Assembly: GCA_026874595.1 (NCBI GenBank)
Contig: CM049314.1
Span: 1,019,318-1,083,317 of the forward strand
Direction of reading: 5' to 3'
Length of the DNA: 64,000 bases
Origin: Sipunculus nudus
Lineage: Eukaryota; Annelida; Sipuncula; Golfingiida; Sipunculidae
The notes under the pieces are model-generated. The model searched no databases, was not told the origin of the DNA, and saw nothing but the letters and a program-made list of their open reading frames with translations. Position 1 is the stretch's first letter, and every line of letters begins with the position of its first letter. A program made the position numbers and the translations under genes. Below are positions 22,461 through 36,329 of this stretch, in pieces.

Positions 22461-25400
22461 GGTACTGTACACCTTACCTGCAGGTAGTAATGAGTATGGT
22501 ACTGCAAGCCTTGTGTGACACCCTACTTGCAGGTAGTTATGTGTATGGTACTGTAAGCCTTGTGTGACACAGTACCTGCAGGTAGTTATGAGTATGGTAC
22601 TGTAAGCCTTGTGTGACACCCTACCTGCAAGTAGTTATGTATGGTACTGTACACCGTACCTGCAGGTAGTTATTCATGGTACTGTACACCGTACCTGCAG
22701 GTAGTTATGTATGGTACTGTAAGCCTTGTGTGACACCCTGCCTGCAGGTAGTTATGCGTATGGTACTGTAAGCCTTGTGTGACACCTTACCTGCAGGTAG
22801 TTATGAGTATGGTACTGTAAGCCTTGTGTGACACCCTACCTGCAGGTAGTTATGAGTATGGTACTGTAAGCCTTGTGTGACACCCTACCTGCAGGTAGTT
22901 ATGTATGGTACAGTACACCGTATCTGCAGATAGTTATGCATGGTACTGTTCACCGTACCTGCAGGTAGTTATGTATGGTACTGTACACCGTACCTTTAGG
23001 TAGTTATGCATGGTACTGTAAACCGTACCTGCAGGTAGTTATGAGTATGGTACTGTAAGCCTTGTGTGACACCCTACCTGCAGGTAGTTATGAATTGCAC
23101 TGTACACCGTACCTGCAGACAGTTATTTATGGTACTGTAAACCGTACCTGCAGGTATTTATGAGTATGGTACTGCAAGCCTTGTGTGACACCATACCTGC
23201 AGGTAGTTATGAGTATGGTCCAGTAAGCCTTGTTTGACACCGTACCTGTAGGTACTGTACACCGTACCTGCAGGTAGTTATGTATGGTACAGTACACTGT
23301 ACCTGCAGGTAGTTATGGGTATGTTACTGTAAGCCTTTTGTGACACCCTACCTGCAGGTAGTTATGAGTATGGTACTGTAAGCCTTGTGTGACACCCTAC
23401 CTGCAGGTAGTTATGCATGGTACTGTACACCGTACCTGCAGGTAGTAATGTATGGTACTGTACACAGTACCTTTAGGTAGTTATGCATGGTACTGTACAC
23501 CGTCCCTGCAGGTAGTTATGTATGGTACTGTACACCGAACCTGCAGGTAGTTATGCATGGTACTGTACACCGTACCTGCAGGTAGTTATGCATGGTACTG
23601 TACACCGTACCTGCAGGTAGTTATGTATGGTACTGTACACCGAACCTGCAGGTAGTTATGCATGGTACTGTACACCGTACCTGCAGGTAGTTATGCATGG
23701 TACTGTACACCGTACCTGCCGGTAGTTATGTATGTTACTGTACACCGTACCTGCAATTAGTTATGAGTATGGTACTATAAGCCTTTTGTGACACCTAACC
23801 TGCAGGTAGTTATGAGTATGGTACTGCAAGCCTTGTGTGACACCCTACCTGCAGGTAGTTATGTGTATTGTACTGTAAGCCTTGTGTGACACAGTACCTG
23901 CAGGTAGTTATGAGTATGGTACTGTAAGCCTTGTGTGACACCCTACCTGCAAGTAGTTAGGTATGGTACTGTAAACCGTACCTGCAGGTAGTTATTCATG
24001 GTACTGTACACCGTACCTGCAGGTAGTTATGTATGGTACTGTAAGCCTTGTGTGACACCCTACCTGCTAGTAGTTATGAGTATGGTACTGTGAGCCTTGT
24101 GTGACACCCTACCTGCATGTAGTTATGGGTATAGTACTGTAAGCCTTGTGTGACACCGTACCTGCAGGTAGTTATTCATGGTACTGTACACTGTACCAGT
24201 AGGTAGTTATGTATGGTACTGTACACCGTACCTGCAGGTAGATATGTATGGTACTATACACCGTTCCTGCAGGTAGTTATGCATGGTACGGTACACCGTA
24301 CCTGCAGGTAGTTATGTATGGTACTGTAAGCCTTGTGTGACACCCTACCTGCAGGTAGTTATGGGTATGGTACTGTAAGCCTTGTGTGACACCCTACCTG
24401 CAGGTAGTTATGATTAGGTACTGTAAGCCTTGTGTGACACCCTACCTGCATGTAGTTTTGGGTATAGTACTGTAAGCCTTGTGTGACACCGTACCTGCAG
24501 GTAGTTATTCATGGTACTGTACACTGTACCTGTAGGTAGTTATGTATGGTACTGTACACCGTACCTGCAGGTAGTTATGTATGGTACTGTACACCGTACC
24601 TGCAGGTAGTTATGCATGGTACTGTACAACTTACCTGCAGGTAGTTATGTATGGTACTGTAAGCCTTGTGTGACACCCTACCTGCAGGTAGTTATGAGTA
24701 TGGTACTTTGAGCCTTGTGTGACACCCTACCTGCAGGTAGTTATGAGTATGGTACTGTATGCCTTGTGTGACACCGTACCCGGAGGTAGTTATATATGGT
24801 ACTGTACACTGTACCTGCAGGTAGTTTTGGGTATGGTACTGTAAGCCTTGTGTGACACCCTCCATGCAGGTAGTTAAGAGTATGGCACTGTAAGCCTTGT
24901 GTGATACCCTACCTGCAGGTAGTTATGAGTATGGTACTGTAAACCTTTTGTGACACCGTACTTGCAGGTAGTTATGAGTATGGTACTGTAAGCCTTGTGT
25001 GACACCCTACCTGCAAGTAGTTAGGTATGGTACAGTACACCGTACCTGCAGGTTGTTATGGTTATGGTACTGTAAGCCTTGTGTGACACCCACATTTTGC
25101 AGGTAGTTTTGAGTATGGTACTGTAGGCCATGTGTGACACCGTACCTTCAGGTAGTTATGCATGGCACTGTACACCGTCCCTGCAGGTAGTTATGTATGG
25201 TACTGTAAACCGTACCTGCAGGTAGTTATGAGTATGGTACTGCAAGCCTTGTGTGACACCATACCTGCAGGTTGTTATGAGTATGGTACTGTAAGCCTTG
25301 TGTGACACCGTACCTGCAGGTAGTGATGTATGGTACTGTAAGCCTTGTTTTACACCGTACCTGCAGGTAGTTATGAGTATGGTACTTGAAGCCTTGTTTT

Positions 25401-28400
25401 ACACCCTACCTGCAGGTAGTTATGGGTATAGTACTGTAGGCCTTGTGTGACACCGTACCTGCAGGTAGTTATGAGTATGGTACTGTAAGTCTTGTGTGAC
25501 ACCGTACCTGTAGGTACTGTACACCTTACCTGCAGGTAGTAATGAGTATGGTACTGCAAGCCTTGTGTGACACCCTACTTGCAGGTAGTTATGTGTATGG
25601 TACTGTAAGCCTTGTGTGACACCCTACCGGCAAGTAGTTATGTATGGTACTGTACACCGTACCTGCAGGTAGTTATTCATGGTACTGTACACCGTACCTG
25701 CAGGTAGTTATGTATGGTACTGTAAGCCTTGTGTGACACCCTACCTGCAGGTAGTTATGAGTATGGTACTGTGAGCCTTGTGTGACACCCTACCTGCATG
25801 AAGTTATGGGTATAGTACTGCAAGCCTTGTGTGACACCATACCTGCAGGTAATTATGCATGGTACTGTACACCTTATCTGAAGGTAGTTATGCATGGTAC
25901 TGTACACGTACCTGCAGGTAGTTATGCATGGTACTGTACACCGTACCTGCAATTAGTTATGAGTATGGTACTGTAAGCCTTGTGTGACACCTTACCTGCA
26001 GGTAGTTATGAGTATGGTACTGTAAGCCTTGTGTGACACCCTGCCTGCAGGTAGTTATGCGTATGGTACTGTAAGCCTTGTGTGACACCTTACCTGCAGG
26101 TAGTTATGAGTATGGTACTGTAAGCCTTGTGTGACACCCTACCTGCAGGTAGTTATGAGTATGGTACTGTAAGCCTTGTGTGACACCCTACCTGCAGGTA
26201 GTTATGTATGGTACAGTACACCGTATCTGCAGGTAGTTATGCATGGTACTGTTCACCGTACCTGCAGGTAGTTATGTATGGTACTGTACACCGTACCTTT
26301 AGGTAGTTATGCATGGTACTGTAAACCGTACCTGCAGGTAGTTATGAGTATGGTACTGTAAGCCTTGTGTGACACCCTACCTGCAGGTAGTTATGAGTAT
26401 AGTACTGTAAGCCTTGTGTGACACCCTACCTGCAGGTAGTTATGAATTGCACTGTACACCGTACCTGCAGATAGTTATTTATGGTACTGTAAACCGTACC
26501 TGCAGGTATTTATGAGTATGGTACTGCAAGCCTTGTGTGACACCATACCTGCAGGTAGTTATGAGTATGGTCCAGTAAGCCTTGTTTGACACCGTACCTG
26601 TAGGTACTGTACACCGTACCTGCAGGTAGTTATGTATGGTACAGTACACTGTACCTGCAGGTAGTTATGGGTATGTTACTGTAAGCCTTTTGTGACACCC
26701 TACCAGCAAGTAGTTAGGTATGGTACTGTACACCGTACCTGCATGTAGTTATGCATGGCACTGTACACCGTCCCTGCAGGTAGTTATGAGTATGGTACTG
26801 TAAGCCTTGTGTGACACCCTACCTGCAGGTAGTTATGCATGGCACTGTACACCGTACCTGCAGGTAGTAATGTATGGTACTGTACACAGTACCTTTAGGT
26901 AGTTATGCATGGTACTGTACACCGTCCCTGCAGGTAGTTATGTATGGTACTGTACACCGAACCTGCAGGTAGTTATGCATGGTACTGTACACCGTACCTG
27001 CCGGTAGTTATGTATGTTACTGTACACCGTACCTGCAATTAGTTATGAGTATGGTACTATAAGCCTTTTGTGACACCTTACCTGCAGGTAGTTATGAGTA
27101 TGGTACTGTAAGCCTTGTGTGACACCCTACCTGCAGGTAGTTATGAGTATGGTACTGTAAGCCTTGTTTGACACCCTACCTGCAGGTAGTTATGAGTATG
27201 GTACTGTAAGCCTTGTATGACACCCTACCTGCAGGTAGTTATGCATGGTACTGTACACCGTATCTGCAGGTAGTTATGCATGGTACAGTACACCATACCT
27301 GCAGGTAGTTATGCATGGTACTGTACAACTTACCTGCAGGTTATTATGAGTATAGTACTGTAAGCCTTGTGTGACACCCTACCTGCAGGTAGTTATGAGT
27401 ATTGTACTGTAAGCCTTGTGTGACACCGTATCTGCAGGTATTTATACATGGTACTGTACACCGTACCTGCAGCTAGTTTTGGGTATGGTACTGTAAGCCT
27501 TGTGTGACACCCTACCTGCAGGTAGTTATGAGTATGGTACTGTAAGCCTTGTGTGACACCGTACTTGCAGGTAGTTATGAGTATGGTACTGTAAGCCTTG
27601 TGTGACACCCTACCTGCAGGTAGTTATGAGTATGGTACTGTAAGCCTTGTGTGACACTGTACTTGCAGGTAGTTATAAGTATGGTACTGTAAGCCTTGTG
27701 TGACACCCTACCTGCAGGTAGTCATTTATGGTACTGTACACCGTTCCTGCAGGTTGTTATGGGTATGGAACTGTAAGCCATGTGTGACACCGTACCTTCA
27801 GGTAGTTATGCATGGCACTGTACACCGTCCCTGCAGGTAGTTATGTATGGTACTGTAAACCGTACCTGCAGGTAGTTATGAGTATGGTACTGCAAGCCTT
27901 GTGTGACACCATACCTGCAGGTTGTTATGAGTATGGTACTGTAAGCCTTGTGTGACACCGTACCTGCAGGTAGTGATGTATGGTACTGTAAGCCTTGTTT
28001 TACACCGTACCTGCAGGTAGTTATGAGTATGGTACTTGAAGCCTTGTTTTACACCCTACCTGCAGGTAGTTATGGGTATAGTACTGTAGGCCTTGTGTGA
28101 CACCGTACCTGCAGGTAGTTATGAGTATGGTACTGTAAGTCTTGTGTGACACCGTACCTGTAGGTACTGTACACCTTACCTGCAGGTAGTAATGAGTATG
28201 GTACTGCAAGCCTTGTGTGACACCCTACATGCAGGTATTTATGTGTATGGTACTGTAAGCCTTGTGTGACACAGTACCTGCAGGTAGTTATGAGTATGGT
28301 ACTGTAAGCCTTGTGTGACACCCTACCTGCAAGTAGTTATGTATGGTACTGTACACCGTACCTGCAGGTAGTTATTCATGGTACTGTACACCGTACCTGC

Positions 28401-29545
28401 AGGTAGTTATGTATGGTACTGTAAGCCTTGTGTGACACCCTACCTGCAGGTAGTTATGAGTATGGTACTGTGAGCCTTGTGTGACACCCTACCTGCATGA
28501 AGTTATGGGTATAGTACTGCAAGCCTTGTGTGACACCATACCTGCAGGTAATTATGCATGGTACTGTACACCGTATCTGAAGGTAGTTATGCATGGTACT
28601 GTACACCGTACCTGCAGGTAGTTATGCATGGTACTGTACACCGTACCTGCAATTAGTTATGAGTATGGTACTGTAAGCCTTGTGTGACACCTTACCTGCA
28701 GGTAGTTATGAGTATGGTACTGTAAGCCTTGTGTGACACCCTGCCTGCAGGTAGTTATGCGTATGGTACTGTAAGCCTTGTGTGACACCTTACCTGCAGG
28801 TAGTTATGAGTATGGTACTGTAAGCCTTGTGTGACACCCTAACTGCAGGTAGTTATGAGTATGGTACTGTAAGCCTTGTGTGACACCCTACCTGCAGGTA
28901 GTTATGTATGGTACAGTACACCGTATCTGCAGGTAGTTATGCATGGTACTGTTCACCGTACCTGCAGGTAGTTATGTATGGTACTGTACACCGTACCTTT
29001 AGGTAGTTATGCATGGTACTGTAAACCGTACCTGCAGGTAGTTATGAGTATGGTACTGTAAGCCTTGTGTGACACCCTACATGCAGGTAGTTATGAATTG
29101 CACTGTACACCGTACCTGCAGGTAGTTATTTATGGTACTGTAAACCGTACCTGCAGGTAGTTATGAGTATGGTACTGCAAGCCTTGTGTGACACCATACC
29201 TGCAGGTAGTTATGAGTATGGTCCAGTAAGCCTTGTTTGACACCGTACCTGTAGGTACTGTACACCGTACCTGCAGGTAGTTATGTATGGTACTGTACAC
29301 TGTACCTGCAGGTAGTTATGGGTATGTTACTGTAAGCCTTTTGTGACACCCTACCTGCAGGTAGTTATGCATGGTACTCTACACCGTACCTGCAGGTAGT
29401 TATGTATGGTACTGTACACTGTACCTTTAGGTAGTTATGCATGGTACTGTACACCGTACCTGCAGGTAGTTATGTATGGTACTGTACACCGAACCTGCAG
29501 GTAGTTATGTATGGCACCGTAAACCGAACCTGCAGGTAGTTATGC
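22461..29545 (+). repeat. 7,087-bp tandem duplication, copy 2
   Basis: The junction lies near 22,455-22,480. To its left, GGCACCGTAAACCGAACC matches 29,5xx in copy 2. To its right, CACCTTACC followed by GTAGTAATGAG matches 15,383 onward. The copy runs to about 29,545, after which the short-unit run and the HOR start follow. Its second half (from about 24.7 kb) also matches HOR copies 1 and 2 at offset 13,778. Confidence 0.85.
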
Positions 29546-29823
29546 ATGGTACTGTACACCGTACCTGCCGGTAGTTATGTATGGTACTGTACACCGTACC
29601 TGCAGGTAGTTATGTATGGTACTGTACACAGTACCTTTAGGTAGTTATGCATGGTACTGTACACCGTACCTGCAGGTAGTTATGTATGGTACTGTACACC
29701 GAACCTGCAGGTAGTTATGTATGGCACCGTAAACCGAACCTGCAGGTAGTTATGCATGGTACTGTACACCGTACCTGCCGGTAGTTATGTATGGTACTGT
29801 ACACTGTACCTGCAATTAGTTAT
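29404..29823 (+). repeat. 210-bp hexamer of short units, repeated twice
   Basis: Six 35-mers with the marks CCTTTAGG, CCGAACC, GGCACCGTAAACC and CTGCCGG are repeated with a period of 210 bp (GTATGG at 29,404 and 29,614). The two rounds differ at single bases: CACTGTACCTTT against CACAGTACCTTT. The arrangement is copied in HOR copy 1 near 43,182 and HOR copy 2 near 57,027. In the latter the last short unit of the second round is missing. Confidence 0.8.
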
Positions 29824-30169
29824 GAGTATGGTACTATAAGCCTTTTGTGACACCTTACCTGCAGGTAGTTATGAGTATGGTACTGTTAGCCTTGTGTGAC
29901 AACCTACCTGAAGGTAGTTATGAGTATGGTACTGTAAGCCCTGTTTGACACCCTACCTATAGGTAGTTATGAGTATGGTACTGTAAGCCTTGTATGACAC
30001 CCTACCTGCAGGTAGTTATGCATGGTACTGTACACCGTATCTGCAGGTAGTTATGCATGGTACAGTACACCATACCTGCAGGTAGTTATGCATGGTACTG
30101 TACAACTTACCTGCAGGTTATTATGAGTATGGTATTGTAAGCCTTGTGTGACACCCTACCTGCAGGTAG
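29546..30169 (+). repeat. Lead-in to the first complete HOR
   Basis: The block contains the second half of the 210-bp hexamer pair, the TATAAGCCTTTTGTG unit, CTGTTAGCC, CTACCTGAAGG, AAGCCCTGTTTG, CTACCTATAGG and the GTACAACTTACC unit. It matches 43,324-43,947 at offset 13,778 and is the tail of the preceding, partly visible HOR copy. No gene is visible. Confidence 0.78.
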
Positions 30170-31293
30170 TTATGAGTATGGTACTGTAAGCCTTGTGTGA
30201 CACCGTATCTGCAGGTAGTTATATATGGTACTGTACACCGTACCTGCAGCTAGTTTTGGGTATGGTACTGTAAGCCTTGTGTGACACCCTACCTGCAGGT
30301 AGTTATGAGTATGGAACTGTAAGCCTTGTGTGACACCGTACTTGCAGGTAGTTATGAGTATGGTACTGTAAGCCTTGTGTGACACCCTACCTGCAGGTAG
30401 TTATGAGTATGGTACTGTAAGCCTTGTGTGACACTGTACTTGCAGGTAGTTATAAGTATGGTACTGTAAGCCTTGTGTGACACCCTACCTGCAGGTAGTT
30501 ATTTTTGGTACTGTACACCGTTCCTGCAGGTTGTTATGGGTATGGAACTGTAAGCCTTGTGTGACACCCTATTTGCAGGAAGTTATGAGTATGGTACTGT
30601 AAGCCTTGGGTGTATCCGTACCTGCAGGTAGTTTTGCATGGCACTGTACACCGTACCTGCAGGTACTTATGTATGGTACTGAAAAACTGTACCTGCCTGT
30701 AGTTATGAGTATGGTACTGCAAGCCTTGTGTGACACCATATCTGCAGGTAGTTATGAGTATGGCACTGTAAGCCTTGTGTGACACCGTACCTGCAGGTAG
30801 TTATGGATGGTACTGAAAGCCTTGTTTTACACCCTACCTGCAGGTAGTTATGGGTATAGTACAGTAGGCCTTGTGTGACACCGTACCTGCAGGTAGTTAT
30901 GAGTATGGTAATGTAAGCCTTGTGTGAAACCCTACCTGCAGGTAGTTATGAGTATGGTACTGTAAGTCTTGTGTGACACCGTACCTGTAGGTACTGTACA
31001 CCTAACCTGCATGTAGTTATGAGTATGGTACTATAAGCCTTGTGTGACACCCTACCTGCAGGTAGTTATGTATGGTACTGTACACCGTACCTGCAGGTAG
31101 TTATGCATGGTACTGTACACCGTAGATGCAGGCATTTATGTATGGTACTGTAAGCCTTGTGTGACACCCTACCTGCAGGTAGTTAATAGTATGGTACTGT
31201 GAGCCTTGTTTGACACCCTACCTGCATGTAGTTATGGGTATAGTACTGTAAGCCTTGTGTGACACTGTACCTGCAGATAGTTATGAGTATGGT

Positions 31294-33699
31294 ACTGTAA
31301 GCCTTGTGTGACACCGTACCTGCAGGTAGTTATTCATGGTACTGTACACTGTACCTGTAGGTAGTTATGTATGGTACTGTACACCGTACCTGCAGGTAGT
31401 TATGTATGGTACTCTACACCGTACCTGCAGGTAGTTATGCATGGTACTGTACACAGTACCTGCAGGTAGTTATGTATGGTAATGTAAGCCTTGTGTGACA
31501 CCCTACCTGCAAGTAGTTATGAGTATGGTACTGTGAGCCTTGTATGACACCGTACCTGCAGGTAGTTATGAATATGGTACTGTGAGCTTTGTGTGACAAT
31601 GTACCTGCAAGTAGTTATGGGTATAGTACTGTAAGCCTTGTGTGACACAGTACCTGCAGGTCGTTATGGGTATAGTTATGTAAGCCTTGTGTGACACCGT
31701 ACCTGCAGGTAGTTATGAGTATGGTACTGTGAGCCTTGTGTGACACCCTACCTGCAGGTAGTTATAAGTATGGTACTGTAAGCCTTGTGTGACACCGTAC
31801 TTGCAGGTAGTTATGAGTATGGTTCTGTAAGCCTTGTATGACACCCTACCTGCTGGTAGTTATGTATGGTACTGTACACCGTATCTTCAGGTGGTTATGC
31901 ATGGTACTGTACACCATACCTGCAGGTAGTTATACATGGTACTGTACAACTTACCTGCAGGTAGTTATGTATGGTACTGTAAGCCTTGTGTGACACCCGA
32001 CCTGCAGGTAGTTATGAGTATGGTACTTTGAGCCTTGTGTGACACCCTACCTGCAGGTAGTTATGAGTATGGTACTGTATGCCTTGTGTGACACCGTACC
32101 CGGAGGTAGTTATATATGGTACTGTACACCGTACCTGCAGGTAGTTTTGGGTATGGTACTGTAAGCCTTGTGTGACACCCTCTCTGCAGGTAGATAACAG
32201 TATGGCACTGTAAGCCTTGTGTGATACCCTACCTGCAGGTAGTTATGAGTATGGTACTATAAACCTTGTGTGACACCGTACTTGCAGGTAGTTATGAGTA
32301 TGGTACTGTAAGCCTTGTGTGACACCCTACCTGCAAGAATTTAGGTATGGTACAGTACACCGTACCTGCAGGTTGTTATGGTTATTGTACTGTAAGCCTT
32401 GTGTGACACCCTATTTGCAGGTAGTTTTGAGTATGGTACTGTAGGCCTTGTGTGACACCGTACCTGCAGGTAGTTATGCATGGCACTGTACACCGTCCCT
32501 GCAGGTAGTTATGTATGGTACAGTACACTGTACCTGCAGGTAGTTATGGGTATGTTACTGTAAGCCTTTTGTGACACCCTACCTGCAGGTAGTTATGAGT
32601 ATGGTACTGTAAGCCTTGTGTGACACCCTACCTGCAGGTAGTTATGCATGGTACTGTACACCGTACCTGCAGGTAGTAATGTATGGTACTGTACACAGTA
32701 CCTTTAGGTAGTTATGCATGGTACTGTACACCGTCCCTGCAGGTAGTTATGTATGGTACTGTACACCGAACCTGCAGGTAGTTATGCATGGTACTGTACA
32801 CCGTACCTGCAGGTAGTTATGCATGGTACTGTACACCGTACCTGCAGGTAGTTATGTATGGTACTGTACACCGAACCTGCAGGTAGTTATGCATGGTACT
32901 GTACACCGTACCTGCAGGTAGTTATGCATGGTACTGTACACCGTACCTGCCGGTAGTTATGTATGTTACTGTACACCGTACCTGCAATTAGTTATGAGTA
33001 TGGTACTATAAGCCTTTTGTGACACCTTACCTGCAGGTAGTTATGAGTATGGTACTGCAAGCCTTGTGTGACACCCTACCTGCAGGTAGTTATGTGTATT
33101 GTACTGTAAGCCTTGTGTGACACAGTACCTGCAGGTAGTTATGAGTATGGTACTGTAAGCCTTGTGTGACACCCTACCTGCAAGTAGTTAGGTATGGTAC
33201 TGTAAACCGTACCTGCAGGTAGTTATTCATGGTACTGTACACCGTACCTGCAGGTAGTTATGTATGGTACTGTAAGCCTTGTGTGACACCCTACCTGCAA
33301 GTAGTTATGAGTATGGTACTGTGAGCCTTGTGTGACACCCTACCTGCATGTAGTTATGGGTATAGTACTGTAAGCCTTGTGTGACACCGTACCTGCAGGT
33401 AGTTATTCATGGTACTGTACACTGTACCTGTAGGTAGTTATGTATGGTACTGTACACCGTACCTGCAGGTAGATATGTATGGTACTATACACCGTTCCTG
33501 CAGGTAGTTATGCATGGTACGGTACACCGTACCTGCAGGTAGTTATGTATGGTACTGTAAGCCTTGTGTGACACCCAACCTGCAGGTAGTTATGGGTATG
33601 GTACTGTAAGCCTTGTGTGACACCCTACCTGCAGGTAGTTATGATTAGGTACTGTAAGCCTTGTGTGACACCCTACCTGCATGTAGTTTTGGGTATAGT
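31294..33699 (+). repeat. 2,406-bp sub-block, first member (HOR copy 1)
   Basis: GTATCTTCAGG at 31,881 recurs at 34,287, 2,406 bp on. This member is told from the second by CCCTCTCTGCAGG followed by GTAGATAACAG, where the second has CCCTCCCTGCAGG followed by GTAGATAAGAG. The right edge is ambiguous over about 100 bp, since the two members read alike there. Confidence 0.8.
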
Positions 33700-36105
33700 A
33701 CTGTAAGCCTTGTGTGACACCGTACCTGCAGGTAGTTATTCATGGTACTGTACACTGTACCTGTAGGTAGTTATGTATGGTACTGTACACCGTACCTGCA
33801 GGTAGTTATGTATGGTACTCTACACCGTACCTGCAGGTAGTTATGCATGGTACTGTACACAGTACCTGCAGGTAGTTATGTATGGTAATGTAAGCCTTGT
33901 GTGACACCCTACCTGCAAGTAGTTATGAGTATGGTACTGTGAGCCTTGTATGACACCGTACCTGCAGGTAGTTATGAATATGGTACTGTGAGCTTTGTGT
34001 GACAATGTACCTGCAAGTAGTTATGGGTATAGTACTGTAAGCCTTGTGTGACACAGTACCTGCAGGTCGTTATGGGTATAGTTATGTAAGCCTTGTGTGA
34101 CACCGTACCTGCAGGTAGTTATGAGTATGGTACTGTGAGCCTTGTGTGACACCCTACCTGCAGGTAGTTATAAGTATGGTACTGTAAGCCTTGTGTGACA
34201 CCGTACTTGCAGGTAGTTATGAGTATGGTTCTGTAAGCCTTGTATGACACCCTACCTGCTGGTAGTTATGTATGGTACTGTACACCGTATCTTCAGGTGG
34301 TTATGCATGGTACTGTACACCATACCTGCAGGTAGTTATACATGGTACTGTACAACTTACCTGCAGGTAGTTATGTATGGTACTGTAAGCCTTGTGTGAC
34401 ACCCGACCTGCAGGTAGTTATGAGTATGGTACTTTGAGCCTTGTGTGACACCCTACCTGCAGGTAGTTATGAGTATGGTACTGTATGCCTTGTGTGACAC
34501 CGTACCCGGAGGTAGTTATATATGGTACTGTACACCGTACCTGCAGGTAGTTTTGGGTATGGTACTGTAAGCCTTGTGTGACACCCTCCCTGCAGGTAGA
34601 TAAGAGTATGGCACTGTAAGCCTTGTGTGATACCCTACCTGCAGGTAGTTATGAGTATGGTACTATAAACCTTGTGTGACACCGTACTTGCAGGTAGTTA
34701 TGAGTATGGTACTGTAAGCCTTGTGTGACACCCTACCTGCAAGAATTTAGGTATGGTACAGTACACCGTACCTGCAGGTTGTTATGGTTATTGTACTGTA
34801 AGCCTTGTGTGACACCCTATTTGCAGGTAGTTTTGAGTATGGTACTGTAGGCCTTGTGTGACACCGTACCTGCAGGTAGTTATGCATGGCACTGTACACC
34901 GTCCCTGCAGGTAGTTATGTATGGTACAGTACACTGTACCTGCAGGTAGTTATGGGTATGTTACTGTAAGCCTTTTGTGACACCCTACCTGCAGGTAGTT
35001 ATGAGTATGGTACTGTAAGCCTTGTGTGACACCCTACCTGCAGGTAGTTATGCATGGTACTGTACACCGTACCTGCAGGTAGTAATGTATGGTACTGTAC
35101 ACAGTACCTTTAGGTAGTTATGCATGGTACTGTACACCGTCCCTGCAGGTAGTTATGTATGGTACTGTACACCGAACCTGCAGGTAGTTATGCATGGTAC
35201 TGTACACCGTACCTGCAGGTAGTTATGCATGGTACTGTACACCGTACCTGCAGGTAGTTATGTATGGTACTGTACACCGAACCTGCAGGTAGTTATGCAT
35301 GGTACTGTACACCGTACCTGCAGGTAGTTATCCATGGTACTGTACACCGTACCTGCCGGTAGTTATGTATGTTACTGTACACCGTACCTGCAATTAGTTA
35401 TGAGTATGGTACTATAAGCCTTTTGTGACACCTTACCTGCAGGTAGTTATGAGTATGGTACTGCAAGCCTTGTGTGACACCCTACCTGCAGGTAGTTATG
35501 TGTATTGTACTGTAAGCCTTGTGTGACACAGTACCTGCAGGTAGTTATGAGTATGGTACTGTAAGCCTTGTGTGACACCCTACCTGCAAGTAGTTAGGTA
35601 TGGTACTGTAAACCGTACCTGCAGGTAGTTATTCATGGTACTGTACACCGTACCTGCAGGTAGTTATGTATGGTACTGTAAGCCTTGTGTGACACCCTAC
35701 CTGCAAGTAGTTATGAGTATGGTACTGTGAGCCTTGTGTGACACCCTACCTGCATGTAGTTATGGGTATAGTACTGTAAGCCTTGTGTGACACCGTACCT
35801 GCAGGTAGTTATTCATGGTACTGTACACTGTACCTGTAGGTAGTTATGTATGGTACTGTACACCGTACCTGCAGGTAGATATGTATGGTACTATACACCG
35901 TTCCTGCAGGTAGTTATGCATGGTACGGTACACCGTACCTGCAGGTAGTTATGTATGGTACTGTAAGCCTTGTGTGACACCCTACCTGCAGGTAGTTATG
36001 GGTATGGTACTGTAAGCCTTGTGTGACACCCTACCTGCAGGTAGTTATGATTAGGTACTGTAAGCCTTGTGTGACACCCTACCTGCATGTAGTTTTGGGT
36101 ATAGT
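33700..36105 (+). repeat. 2,406-bp sub-block, second member (HOR copy 1)
   Basis: It follows the first member directly and carries its own mark, TTATCCATGG, near 35,330, shared with 49,180 in HOR copy 2. Its second part (from about 34,930) also matches 23,290 onward at offset 11,637, which ties the HOR to the 7,087-bp duplication. Confidence 0.8.
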
Positions 36106-36329
36106 ACTGTAAGCCTTGTGTGACACCGTACCTGCAGGTAGTTATTCATGGTACTGTACACTGTACCTGTAGGTAGTTATGTATGGTACTGTACACCGTA
36201 CCTGCAGGTAGTTATGTATGGTACTGTACACCGTACCTGCAGGTAGTTATGCATGGTACTGTACAACTTACCTGCAGGTAGTTATGTATGGTACTGTAAG
36301 CCTTGTGTGACACCCTACCTGCAGGTAGT

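Noticed and set aside
29404-29823. Short-unit runs as plasmid-type iterons or an origin of replication
   Set aside because: No AT-rich unwinding region, initiator gene or DnaA-type boxes accompany them. The runs are ordinary 35-mers of the same array.
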